From Bradyrhizobium cajani (GTDB taxonomy: Bacteria > Pseudomonadota > Alphaproteobacteria > Rhizobiales > Xanthobacteraceae), in the NCBI RefSeq assembly GCF_009759665.1, contig NZ_WQNE01000037.1:1-64000 (forward strand): a stretch of 64,000 nt of DNA, written 5' to 3'. The notes under the pieces were generated by a model that saw nothing but the letters and a program-made list of their open reading frames with translations, did not search any database and was not told the origin of the DNA. The first letter of the stretch is position 1. The number at the start of each line of letters is the position of its first letter. Shown in pieces: positions 24,370 through 32,388 of this stretch. Made by a program: the position numbers and the translations under genes.

Positions 24370-24534
24370 ATGCCGCATCCGCTCGACAGCTTCTTCGCGC
24401 CCGCCAGCATCGCGCTCATCGGCGCCTCGCGCAATCACGAGAAGATTCCGGGCATCGAGCTCAACCCGGTGCTGGTGCACGCCGAGGGACAAGGCGTGAC
24501 GATCGTCGATGCGCTGGTGGTGGGACGGAAGTAG
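24370..24534 (+). pseudogene. Internal-deletion remnant of an NDP-forming-type acyl-CoA synthetase
   Basis: A 54-codon frame starting MPHPLDSFFAPASIALIGAS, the exact opening of the CoA-binding domain of acetate-CoA ligase/acyl-CoA synthetase (two-domain, ADP-forming architecture), normally about 700 residues. After RNHEKIPG it jumps directly to IELNPVLVHAEGQGVTIVDA, which belongs to the C-terminal ATP-grasp end, followed by a stop. The junction is in frame. A large internal deletion with both ends intact is the simplest reading. It is not expected to encode an enzyme; the peptide could still be made. Its position among acyl-CoA genes suggests it once activated their substrate. Confidence 0.75.
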
Positions 24535-24555
24535 CTAATTAGCCACAACCACCGC

Positions 24556-24726
24556 CGTCGTCCCGGACAAGCGCGCCTCAAGCGCGCGCCGATCCGGGAC
24601 CTCCGCGCGAGCGCTTGCGCTCGTCGCGATAACCACAGGATTTGGTTTTGCGAAGACTCGTGGTTGCCGATTTTGCGTTACAACCGCTCCCTGTGGTTAT
24701 GGGTCCCCGCGTTCGCGGGGACGACA
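24556..24726. repeat. Palindromic intergenic repeat, family F, copy 1
   Basis: Begins CGTCGTCCCGGACAAGCGCG, contains AACCACAGG and TGTGGTTATGGGTCCCC, and ends GCGGGGACGACAG. Related copies are at 31359-31516 and 57378-57513. It occupies most of the 227-bp gap between the ligase remnant and the convergent enoyl-CoA hydratase. Confidence 0.75.
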
Positions 24727-24761
24727 GGGGAGAATGTCGCGGCGCCGGAGTAAAACGTTGA

Positions 24762-25580
24762 CTACCTTCCCCTGAAATTCGCCGCCCGCCGTTCTTCCGT
24801 GGCCTTCACGCCTTCCTTGAAATCCTCCGTCGCGCGCAGGCGGGTCTGCTCGGCGAGCTCGTGATTGGTCGCGGCCAAGACGCGATCGGCGAGGCTGGCG
24901 CGCATCGTGGCGCGGGTCGAGAGCAGGCCTAGCGGCGAGCATTCGGCGATCTCGCCGGCGAGCTTCATTGCGGCGGCCTTCACCTGGTCCTGCGGCACCA
25001 ACTCGTTGGCGAGGCCCCACTTGACCGCTTCTTCGCCGGTAACGCGGCGGCTGGTGTAGAACATCAGCTCGGCGTTGTTCTTGCCGATCAGCTCCGGCAG
25101 CGTCACGGTCAGGCCGAAGCCGGGATGGAAGCCGAGCTTGGTGAAGTTCGCAGAGAAGCGGGCTTCGGGACAGGTCACGCGGAAATCGGCCGAGACCGCG
25201 AGGCCCAGGCCACCGCCGATGGCTGCGCCCTGCACGGCCGCGACGATCGGCTTCTTGGCGCGGAAGATGCGCACGGCCTGGATATAGAGATGGCTGATCG
25301 GCCCGAGGTTGTCGGCCGGATCGCCCTTGGCGGTCTTCTCGGCCTCGCGCGCTTCCTGCGCCTGCCGCGCCGGATCGCCAAAATTGGCGCCGGCGCAGAA
25401 CGCCTTGCCCTGTGCCGACAGCACGGAGGCGCGGATATCGATGTCGCGATCGAACTCGTCGAGCGCGTCTGCGATCTGGTTGATCAGCGAGATGTCGAAG
25501 AAGTTCAGCGGCGGGCGGCGTATCTCGATGGTGCCGACGTGCCCGACCTTCTCGACGCCGATATCTTTAAAGGTGCTCAT
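24762..25580 (-). CDS. Enoyl-CoA hydratase/isomerase family protein
   Basis: 272 residues. GHVGTIEIRRPPLNFFDISL, AQGKAFCAGANFGDPAR (first oxyanion loop) and GAAIGGGLGLAVSADFRV (second loop) identify the crotonase fold. FTKLGFHPGFGLTVTLPELIG corresponds to the catalytic loop; the usual Glu is replaced by His-Pro-Gly, so the reaction may be isomerisation rather than hydration. C-terminal helices TEERRAANFRGR end it as in long-chain members. It is the last of three minus-strand genes with two acyl-CoA dehydrogenases, 39 bp after the first. Confidence 0.88.
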   Translation of the reverse strand: MSTFKDIGVEKVGHVGTIEIRRPPLNFFDISLINQIADALDEFDRDIDIRASVLSAQGKAFCAGANFGDPARQAQEAREAEKTAKGDPADNLGPISHLYIQAVRIFRAKKPIVAAVQGAAIGGGLGLAVSADFRVTCPEARFSANFTKLGFHPGFGLTVTLPELIGKNNAELMFYTSRRVTGEEAVKWGLANELVPQDQVKAAAMKLAGEIAECSPLGLLSTRATMRASLADRVLAATNHELAEQTRLRATEDFKEGVKATEERRAANFRGR

Positions 25581-25619
25581 GATGTCCTCGATGAGTTAGC
25601 GCAGGCCAAGTCCGCGCGA

Positions 25620-26780
25620 CTAGCGCAAACCAAGTCCGCGGGCGATGATGCCGCGCAGCACCTCGGTGGTGCCGCCCTGGATGGTGAGTTTCGGTGCGGT
25701 CTTGATCGCGAAGTCGAGCTGCCGCTCCAGCGTCTCGCGGTTGGTCGCGGTCTCCTCGACGAAAGCGGCGAGATCGCGCACGCGGTGCGGCAGCTGCTGC
25801 TCCCAGACCGTGCCGATGTCCTTGACGATGGAAGCTTCGACCACTGGCTCCTTGCCGGCTTGCAGCATGCCCGCGACCGAGACCGACATGCGCCGCATGG
25901 TATGGAGCTGCGCCACGAGCCGCCCGATGCCTTCGGCGCTGCGCGTATCCGGATTGGGGCCGACCGCGCGGACCAGTTCGGTCAGCACGTAATAGGTTTC
26001 CAGGAAGCGTTCCGGGCCGGACCGCTCGTAAGCAAGCTCGCTCGTGGCCTGCTTCCAGGCGCCGTCGACCTCGCCGAGCACGTGATCGTCGGGAATGAAG
26101 TGGTCGGTGAAGACGACCTCGTTGAACTCGTACTGGCCGGTAATCTGGCCGATCGGGTTCACCTTGATGCCCGGCTGCTTCATCTTGACCAGAAATTGCG
26201 TCAGGCCGTGGCGGCGATTTTCCTTGGTCGGCGGCGAGGTCCGGAAGATCGCGATCATGTAGTCGGCGATATGCGCCGAGGAGGTCCAGATCTTGGTGCC
26301 GTTGATGAGATAGCCGCCGTCGGTCTTGGTCGCGCGCGTCTTGGCGGCGAACAGGTCGGAGCCGGAGTTCGGCTCGCTCATGCCGATGGCAAAGCAGATC
26401 TCGCCGCGGCAGATGCGCGGCAGGATCTCCATCTTGATGTGTTCGGGCGCGTATTTCAGCAGCACCGGCCCGCTCTGGCGGTCGGCGACGAAGAAGCGCC
26501 GCGTCGGCGCATTGGCGACGCGCATCTCCTCGGTCACGACGTAACGTTCGAGGAAGGAGCGCTCCTGCCCGCCGTATTTCTTCGGCCAGGTCATCCCCAG
26601 CCAGCCCTTGGCGCCGACCCGTCGGGAGAATTCCGGCGCGTCGGTGTCCTCGCGGTTCGGCTTGTGCGGATCGAAGGTGCCGGCGGCGATTTCCTCGGCT
26701 AGGAAGGCGCGCACTTCCTTGCGCAATTGCTCGCACTTTTCCGGCAGGCGGATCGGATCGAAACGGAGGGCCGCGGTCAT
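25620..26780 (-). CDS. Acyl-CoA dehydrogenase (large subunit of a pair)
   Basis: 386 residues from ATG at 26780, start MTAALRFDPIRLPEKCEQL. The open frame runs further upstream, but that overlaps the partner gene. FAD/substrate motifs include CFAIGMSEPNSGSDLFAAKT, IWTSSAHIADYMI and, near the end, KLTIQGGTTEVLRGIIARGL. It is a soluble flavoprotein making an alpha,beta-double bond in an acyl-CoA. The pair with the 354-residue neighbour 16 bp upstream resembles PimC/PimD and steroid-side-chain ChsE-type heterotetramers, where one subunit lacks part of the active site. Which acyl-CoA is used is unknown. Confidence 0.9.
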   Translation of the reverse strand: MTAALRFDPIRLPEKCEQLRKEVRAFLAEEIAAGTFDPHKPNREDTDAPEFSRRVGAKGWLGMTWPKKYGGQERSFLERYVVTEEMRVANAPTRRFFVADRQSGPVLLKYAPEHIKMEILPRICRGEICFAIGMSEPNSGSDLFAAKTRATKTDGGYLINGTKIWTSSAHIADYMIAIFRTSPPTKENRRHGLTQFLVKMKQPGIKVNPIGQITGQYEFNEVVFTDHFIPDDHVLGEVDGAWKQATSELAYERSGPERFLETYYVLTELVRAVGPNPDTRSAEGIGRLVAQLHTMRRMSVSVAGMLQAGKEPVVEASIVKDIGTVWEQQLPHRVRDLAAFVEETATNRETLERQLDFAIKTAPKLTIQGGTTEVLRGIIARGLGLR

Positions 26781-26796
26781 GTGTCTCGTTCCCTGA

Positions 26797-27861
26797 TCAG
26801 CGTGAAGCCACGAGCGGCCACAATTCGTCGGCGCCGCGATGTGCGACCAGTTTGCCGAGCTCGACGGCCCAATGGCTTTCCGAGCCGAAATCGTCGCGCC
26901 AGGCCAGCGCCCGCAGCGAGTAGCGGTGCAGGATGTGCTCCATGGTGAAGCCGATCGCGCCGTGCACCTGGTGCGCAATGGCGCCGCCTTTTTCCGCCGC
27001 TTCCGCGCAGCGGATCTTGGCCGAGGCGGCTTCGAGATAGACCTCGTCGTCAAATGCCTTGGCGTTCGCGATGGCATCGGCCGCCGATGTCGCGGCCGCG
27101 AGCGCCGCGGCGGACTCGCCGGCGAGGCGGGCGAGGTTGTGCTGCACGGCCTGGAATTTCGAGATCTTCTTCTCGAACGCGACGCGTTCGTTGGAGTAGC
27201 GTACGGAGATGTCGAGCATGGACTCCAGCGCGCCCGCGATCTGGAGGCTGCGCGCGACGCCGCCCAACAGCATCAGCGTGGTCTGGTCGAAACCCTTCGG
27301 CGCGGGCTTGAGGGTGACAGGCTGGACCTTGTCCAGCGTGACGGTGTCGCTGTGATCGTAACCGACATTGAGACCGGCCTCGATCCGCGCCTTGGCCGCA
27401 TCGACCAGCGCGATGGAAACACCATCCTTGCCGTGCGCAAGCACCGCAAAATGCTTCGCCGCCTTGGCGAACGGCACGCCGCGGGTGCGGCCTGAGAGCG
27501 AACCGTCGGCATCGAGGGTGATGCGGTCCTTTGGCGAGGCCGGCAGCACCGTCATCTCGCCTTCGGGGGAGGCGATCCTGGCCTGTGCCAGCAGCCAGCC
27601 CGCCAGCATGGTCTCGGCCAGGGGAACTGCGACGGCGAAACGGCCGGCGGCGTTCAGGAGCGCAAACCCGTCGGCGAGGCTCGCGCCGGAGCCGCCGAGA
27701 TCGTCAGGCACCCAGGACAACGGCAGACCGGCTTCGCTCAGCGCCTGCCACAGCGGCGCCTGCCAAGAACCCTTCTTGTCGTTGTTGATGGTTTGCGGAT
27801 CGGCGAGATCGGCGAAGATTTTTTCCGCGGTCTCGACGACGATATTGTCACTCTCCGCCAC
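26797..27861 (-). CDS. Acyl-CoA dehydrogenase (small subunit of a pair)
   Basis: 354 residues, start MAESDNIVVETAEKIFADLA. Acyl-CoA dehydrogenase C-terminal motifs YSNERVAFEKKISKFQAVQHN and QVHGAIGFTMEHILHRYSL are present, but the central beta-domain is short and divergent, typical of the smaller subunit of heteromeric dehydrogenases (PimD-like). First gene of a three-gene minus-strand operon (this gene, large subunit, enoyl-CoA hydratase). It is divergent from an SDR gene, across a 250-bp region with inverted repeats. Confidence 0.88.
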   Translation of the reverse strand: MAESDNIVVETAEKIFADLADPQTINNDKKGSWQAPLWQALSEAGLPLSWVPDDLGGSGASLADGFALLNAAGRFAVAVPLAETMLAGWLLAQARIASPEGEMTVLPASPKDRITLDADGSLSGRTRGVPFAKAAKHFAVLAHGKDGVSIALVDAAKARIEAGLNVGYDHSDTVTLDKVQPVTLKPAPKGFDQTTLMLLGGVARSLQIAGALESMLDISVRYSNERVAFEKKISKFQAVQHNLARLAGESAAALAAATSAADAIANAKAFDDEVYLEAASAKIRCAEAAEKGGAIAHQVHGAIGFTMEHILHRYSLRALAWRDDFGSESHWAVELGKLVAHRGADELWPLVASR

Positions 27862-28010
27862 AGCGTTCCCCGTGTTTTACCATTGGCGCGTCCTGCCAGG
27901 TCAAGCGGGCGCGCAGGTTCTTCTTGCGCCCGATGATCGGAAAAAGCCATGGCCCTGACAAGCGTTGATCGCAGGTCAACCTGCGGGGCAGGCATGGGCG
28001 ATAAGCTAAT

Positions 28011-28054
28011 TCCGCTTAGCGGAGTTTGCTCGATTTGCAGCGCGCGGCAAACTC
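28011..28054. promoter_or_regulatory. Two inverted repeats in the ACAD/SDR divergent region
   Basis: TCCGC-TTA-GCGGA at 28011-28023 is a short perfect inverted repeat. It abuts GAGTTTGC (28022-28029), which is repeated inverted as GCAAACTC at 28047-28054. These lie in the 250 bp between the divergent acyl-CoA dehydrogenase operon and the SDR gene, and are candidates for an acyl-CoA-responsive operator or an RNA hairpin in the SDR leader. The rest of that gap shows nothing else clear. Confidence 0.4.
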
Positions 28055-28111
28055 GCTAAACAAGGCCAGCTACCTAAGGCTTGCGTCAGATACAGGGGAA
28101 GGACATCAGGG

Positions 28112-28897
28112 ATGGCAAAGGACAGCTTGTGCGCAATCGTAACGGGGTCCGCATCCGGCCTGGGTGCTGCGACTGCGGAAATTCTCGCGCGGGGCGGGGC
28201 GCGCCTCGTCATCAACTATTCGTCGAGCCAGAAGGAGGCCGAGGCCACGGCAGAGCTCTGCCGCAAGGCGGGCTCGCCGGAAGTTCTGGTCGCGCAGGGC
28301 GACGTTTCCAGGGATGAGGATTGCCGCAAGATCGTTGCGGCAGCCAGCGGCTGGGGCCGGCTCGATATCCTCGTCAACAATGCCGGCACCACCAAGCATG
28401 TCGCGCATGCCGATCTCGACGGATTGTCGGCGGAAGATTTCCAGCGGGTCTATGGCGTCAACACCATCGGCCCGTTCCAGATGGTGCGCGCGGCGCGCAG
28501 CCTGCTGGAAGCCGGCGCGAAGGCGTCGGAGCGGCCCTCCGCCGTCGTCAACGTGTCCTCGGTCGCCGGCATCAGCGGCGTCGGCTCGTCGATCGCCTAC
28601 GCCGCGAGCAAGGGCGCACTGAATACGATGACGCTATCGCTGTCGCGCGCGCTGGCGCCGCTGATCCGCGTCAACACGGTGTGCCCCGGCTATATCGATA
28701 CGCCCTGGTTCACCAAGGGCCGCGGCGAGGCCGGCGCAAAGCAGGTGCGCGACAGCGTGGTGGCGAAGGTGCCGCTGAAGGTCGCTTCAAGCGCGGAAGA
28801 CATCGCGCAGCTCGTCTGCTTCCTGGCGATGCCGGCCTCCAGCAACATGACCGGCGAGGTCGTGCGCATGGATGCCGGGATGCATTTGATTACGTGA
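28112..28897 (+). CDS. SDR-family oxidoreductase
   Basis: 261 residues. NAD(P)-binding motif VTGSASGLGAATAEIL, NNAG motif DILVNNAGTT, catalytic Ser in VVNVSSVAGISG and YAASKGALN (Tyr-x3-Lys), then VNTVCPGYIDTPWF. It is close to 3-oxoacyl reductases (FabG-like) and would act as an NAD(P)-dependent dehydrogenase. The divergent position with a beta-oxidation-like operon suggests a 3-hydroxyacyl-CoA dehydrogenase step, an inference. Confidence 0.9.
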   Translation: MAKDSLCAIVTGSASGLGAATAEILARGGARLVINYSSSQKEAEATAELCRKAGSPEVLVAQGDVSRDEDCRKIVAAASGWGRLDILVNNAGTTKHVAHADLDGLSAEDFQRVYGVNTIGPFQMVRAARSLLEAGAKASERPSAVVNVSSVAGISGVGSSIAYAASKGALNTMTLSLSRALAPLIRVNTVCPGYIDTPWFTKGRGEAGAKQVRDSVVAKVPLKVASSAEDIAQLVCFLAMPASSNMTGEVVRMDAGMHLIT

Positions 28898-28901
28898 CGC
28901 T

Positions 28902-28988
28902 CGTCATTGCGAGCGAAGCGAAGCAATCCAGAAAGCGTCCGCGGGGACAGGCTGGATTGCTTCGTCGCAAGAGCTCCTCGCAATGACG
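28902..28988. repeat. Palindromic intergenic repeat, family C, copy 2
   Basis: Begins CGTCATTGCGAGCGAAGCG and ends with CTCGCAATGACG; inner AAGCAATCCAG / CTGGATTGCTT pair. It follows the SDR stop within 5 bp. Confidence 0.8.
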
Positions 28989-29031
28989 AAGTCTGAGGCG
29001 GCAGTGTGCCTCTATCTGACGGCCTGTGCCG

Positions 29032-29304
29032 TCACCCCTTGATCACACCGCTCGCCACCAGCCGGTGCCAGATGAACAGCACCACCACCGCGCCGACCGT
29101 GGCCATGATGAAGCCCGCGCCCTGGTCGGGACTGTAGTGACCAATCGACTGGCCAACGAAGGTCGCCAGAAACGCGCCGGCGATGCCGAGGACGGTGGTG
29201 AGGATGAAGCCGCTCGGGTTGTTCGGTCCGGGCGCGAGCCAGCGCGCGATGAGGCCGGCGATGAAGCCGACGACAATGATCCACAACAGGCCGCCGAAAC
29301 TCAT
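29032..29304 (-). CDS. GlsB/YeaQ/YmgE-family small membrane protein
   Basis: 90 residues with three hydrophobic segments, start MSFGGLLWIIVVGFIAGLIA. The Gly-rich GPNNPSGFILTTVLGIAGAFLA loop is the family signature. These proteins are transglycosylase-associated, stress-induced inner membrane proteins of unclear activity. The gene follows the YidB-like gene 40 bp downstream on the same strand and may be cotranscribed. Confidence 0.9.
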   Translation of the reverse strand: MSFGGLLWIIVVGFIAGLIARWLAPGPNNPSGFILTTVLGIAGAFLATFVGQSIGHYSPDQGAGFIMATVGAVVVLFIWHRLVASGVIKG

Positions 29305-29344
29305 GACAGTGCTCCCCTTCCTGAATTCGTAGATCAGACTTCTA

Positions 29345-29938
29345 CTAAATTCTGCCTGACAGTTCGTTCTCCGTCGGCAGCCTTCCGTCCGGGGTCAGGT
29401 GATCGATCACCTGCGGCAGGTACTGGCTGAGGCCGGAGAGCAGCTCCTCGCGCGACAGGCCGCTCTGGGCGGACAGGCTGTCGATCTGGTCGGCGCCGAG
29501 CGCGCTGGCGAGATCGCCGGGGGCGATCGGCTTGTTCTCGCCCTTGCCGACCCAGGAATTCGCGGCGTCGCCATGGCCGCCCTGCTGGAGCTGGTTGAGG
29601 AGATCGCCGAGCCCGCCGCTGAGTACGGTGCCGGCCGCGCCACCCGCGAGCAGGCCGCCGAGGCCGCCCTTGAGCAAATCGCTGAGACCGCCGCCGCTGC
29701 CGGGAAGCGTGGTGTTGCCCGTATTCACCGGTGTCGGAGGCGGTAGCGGCGACCGCTGCTGCGGCGCCTGCGCCGCGCCGGGCTGGCCTGCCGTCAAATG
29801 CTTGAACGCCTTCCAGGCGATCAGGCCGAGCAGAGCCATGGTCATCGGCGACATGCCGCCGGAGGATTTCTCGGAGCTGGGTGCGCTGGGGCCGCGCGGG
29901 CCATTCTGCATGCCATTGAGGACGTCGAGTAGACCCAT
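29345..29938 (-). CDS. YidB-like (DUF937) protein
   Basis: 197 residues. The N-terminal GLLDVLNGMQNGPRGP is followed by a Pro/Gln-rich linker and a C-terminal YidB domain (LLNQLQQGGHGDAANSWVGKG and SLSAQSGLSREELLSGLSQYLP). Function is not established; members are cytoplasmic or envelope-associated. It may be the first gene of the unit with the GlsB-like gene. No signal peptide is seen. Confidence 0.88.
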   Translation of the reverse strand: MGLLDVLNGMQNGPRGPSAPSSEKSSGGMSPMTMALLGLIAWKAFKHLTAGQPGAAQAPQQRSPLPPPTPVNTGNTTLPGSGGGLSDLLKGGLGGLLAGGAAGTVLSGGLGDLLNQLQQGGHGDAANSWVGKGENKPIAPGDLASALGADQIDSLSAQSGLSREELLSGLSQYLPQVIDHLTPDGRLPTENELSGRI

Positions 29939-30102
29939 GGTGCTCTCCTTTGGCGTCTCGTTCGGCGAGCGTTCGCCGCTGACATCGCCCCCGGGGCGAA
30001 AACATATGGGGCTCTCATGACGGTTACAAGGCGGACCCGTCGCGATGGGCAGCTGGCCCCGCCTCTGCTATCGAAGGCCGGTCATTCAGGGAGCAGGGTG
30101 CG

Positions 30103-31104
30103 GTGGTTACGGATCGACCGATCGTGGTGGCCGGCGCGGGCGCCATCGGCTGTTTCGTCGGCGGCGTGCTGGCGGCCGCCGGCCGTCGCGTCGCGCTGCT
30201 GGTGCGGCCGCGGGTGAAGACCGAAATCGAGCGGTTCGGCCTGCGGCTGACCGATTTCGACGGCTCCGAGAAGAAGCTCGGTGCGGGCCAGCTTGCACTG
30301 TCGGAGGACCCTTCGATCTTCCACAGTGCCGGCATCGTGCTGGTCACGGTGAAGAGCGCCGACACCGCCGATGTCGCCGATCAGATCGCGCAGCATGCAC
30401 CGCAGGATGCCGTCATCGTCTCGCTTCAGAACGGCATCGGTAACGTCGCAGTGCTGCGTGAGCGCCTCGGCGGCCGCCGCGTGCTCGCCGGCATGGTGCC
30501 GTTCAACGTCATCGCGATGGGCGAGGGCCGCTTCCACCGCTCGACCTCCGGCGACATCCATGTCGCAGAGGATGCGGAGAGCACGGCTCTCGCGCTCTCG
30601 GCGCCAGGGCTCACGGTGCGCGCGAGCCGCGACATCACCGGCGTGCAATGGGGCAAGCTGATCATCAATTTGAACAATGCGCTCAGCGCACTGTCCGACA
30701 TGCCGCTCGCCGCGCAACTGGCGGACCGCGACTGGCGAAGGCTGTTCGCCGACCAGATGGCGGAGGGCCTGGCCGCGCTGAGGGCCGCCGGCATCACGCC
30801 GGTCTCGGCGACGCCGATCCCGATGAGCTGGACGCCGACATTGCTGAAATTGCCCGACGGGATATTCAACGCGATCCTCGGCCGCACCATGAAGATCGAT
30901 CCGGAGGCGCGCTCCTCGATGTGGCAGGATCTGAAGCAGGGCCGCAAGACCGAGATCGACTACCTCCAGGGCGCGGTGATCGCGCTTGCCGAGCAAAACC
31001 GTGTCGATGTGCCGCTGATGCGCCGCATTGTTGCGTTGATCAAGCAGGCCGAGGCTGCGGGCAAGGGCCCGCCCGCGCTGACGCCGCAGCAGATTCGCGG
31101 GTAG
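30103..31104 (+). CDS. Ketopantoate reductase-like protein
   Basis: 333 residues from GTG at 30103. The Rossmann motif VVAGAGAIGCFVGGVLAAAG is followed by VTVKSADTADVADQIA and LQNGIGNVAVLRERLG, then the helical KPR C-terminal domain with KLIINLNNALSAL and PDGIFNAILGRTMKID. The KxxxN motif expected of 2-dehydropantoate 2-reductase is seen as KLIINLNNA. It would reduce a 2-oxo acid with NADPH; panE identity is not certain because Rhizobiales carry several paralogues (a second one is at 47398-48372). Confidence 0.85.
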   Translation: MVTDRPIVVAGAGAIGCFVGGVLAAAGRRVALLVRPRVKTEIERFGLRLTDFDGSEKKLGAGQLALSEDPSIFHSAGIVLVTVKSADTADVADQIAQHAPQDAVIVSLQNGIGNVAVLRERLGGRRVLAGMVPFNVIAMGEGRFHRSTSGDIHVAEDAESTALALSAPGLTVRASRDITGVQWGKLIINLNNALSALSDMPLAAQLADRDWRRLFADQMAEGLAALRAAGITPVSATPIPMSWTPTLLKLPDGIFNAILGRTMKIDPEARSSMWQDLKQGRKTEIDYLQGAVIALAEQNRVDVPLMRRIVALIKQAEAAGKGPPALTPQQIRG

Positions 31105-31129
31105 CGCTTGAGTGTGATGGAGGAGGGCG

Positions 31130-31345
31130 ATGACGCGTTGTCTGATGATCGGGTTCGTATTGGCCGCACTCTGCGGCGCATCGACACTCGCTTACGCCAG
31201 GCCGCCGACGGTCGTGAGCTCGCCCGGCTATGACGCGCGCTTGCAGGAGAGCCGCAAGGCGTTGAGCAATTCAGGAACGACAGCGGAGCCGGCGAATGCG
31301 CCGGTGGCCAAACCGAAGCGAGTCAAGAAGAAGCACACGAATTGA
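31130..31345 (+). CDS. Small secreted hypothetical protein
   Basis: 71 residues: signal peptide MTRCLMIGFVLAALCGASTLAYA, then a short mature part with a Lys/Arg-rich end (KPKRVKKKHTN). It starts 25 bp after the ketopantoate reductase stop with AGGAGGG upstream, so it is probably a real gene. Mature length about 48 residues; no recognised domain. The family is unknown to me. Confidence 0.6.
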   Translation: MTRCLMIGFVLAALCGASTLAYARPPTVVSSPGYDARLQESRKALSNSGTTAEPANAPVAKPKRVKKKHTN

Positions 31346-31358
31346 GGCCAAACTCTCG

Positions 31359-31516
31359 CTGTCGTCCCGGACAAGCGCGCCTCAAGCGCGCGCCGATCCG
31401 GGACCCATAACCACAGGGAGAAGTTTGGCGAAGACTCGTGGTTGCCTGTGCGCGCAGCAACTACTCCCTGTGGCTATGGGTCCCGAATCTGCGCTTGCGC
31501 TTGTCCGGGACGACAG
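31359..31516. repeat. Palindromic intergenic repeat, family F, copy 2
   Basis: Begins CTGTCGTCCCGGACAAGCG and ends with CCGGGACGACAG; it contains ACCCATAACCACAGGGAGAA and an inverted TCCCTGTGGCTATGGGTCCC. It separates the convergent small secreted protein genes. Confidence 0.8.
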
Positions 31517-31537
31517 CGGAGTTTGTGCCGTCTCAGC

Positions 31538-32179
31538 TCACCCCTTCTTCGCCGGCTTGCTCGATGTCGGGTTGAACAGCTTCTTCAACTCGTTCAGGCT
31601 TTCCGACAGCCGCGGCCATTCGCAGGAGAACGAGCCCTTGGCGCAGGGGGCGCCCTTTGGCCGCGGCTGCGCGTCGCTGCCTGCGGCCCGGAGGATTTTC
31701 GGCCGCTCGACCGGCACAGGCACGCGCGCGCGCTCGACTTCGGTTCGCAGCGCGACCTGCTGAAGCTGCTGCGCCTGCTGTTCCTGCTGCTCGCGCTGCA
31801 GGCGCGCGGCGGCCTGGGCCGCTTCATTGCTGCGCCGCTGACTGGCGAGATAGGCGGTGTAGGATTCGTCGATCTTCTTCTGCTCCTCCGGCGTCGGATT
31901 GGGACCGGCGATGTCGAAGGTGCGGTCCTGGAGGAAGTCGTAGTAGGTGTAGCCGCCGCCCGCCTTGCGTCGGCCCGCGAACTTGGCGTTGCATTCGGCA
32001 AGCGCCGCCGTCTTCTCGGCCTTGGTCGAGGATTTCTCGGCGGCGTCCGCGCATTCCTCGAAGTCGACCGGCGCGCGCTTCCACCATTGCGCCTGGGCAT
32101 GCGGCAGCGTCAGCAAAAAAATTCCCGCGGCCGCAACGACAAGCGGCGCCGCACGACGCGATGCAAACACGACCGACAT
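31538..32179 (-). CDS. Secreted hypothetical protein with coiled-coil
   Basis: 213 residues, signal peptide up to about residue 30 (VVAAAGIFLLTLPHAQAQ). The mature part has Cys pairs (EECADAAE, LAECNAKFAG), then a Gln/Arg-rich helix of coiled-coil character (AQAAARLQREQQEQQAQQLQ), and a C-terminal segment with APCAKGSFSCEWPRLSES. Periplasmic; function unknown. It resembles Bradyrhizobium secreted proteins of the same design. No operon partner is visible. Confidence 0.72.
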   Translation of the reverse strand: MSVVFASRRAAPLVVAAAGIFLLTLPHAQAQWWKRAPVDFEECADAAEKSSTKAEKTAALAECNAKFAGRRKAGGGYTYYDFLQDRTFDIAGPNPTPEEQKKIDESYTAYLASQRRSNEAAQAAARLQREQQEQQAQQLQQVALRTEVERARVPVPVERPKILRAAGSDAQPRPKGAPCAKGSFSCEWPRLSESLNELKKLFNPTSSKPAKKG

Positions 32180-32388
32180 TCTACGAGAGCATTCCTTGCC
32201 AAACTCAACCCGAACTGAGTCGAGCCGGATTTTTGCCCCTTTATCGCCGGCTTGTCACGGGTGGAACTGGGGAATTTCATGGCTGTGATGCTGACATTTT
32301 TTGCTTGACGTGGCCCGGGAGTCACAGCCGTGCGGCACATGATGCGCTTAGACTTTTATCGATTTGAATCGAGGGGGAATGTCCCGTC

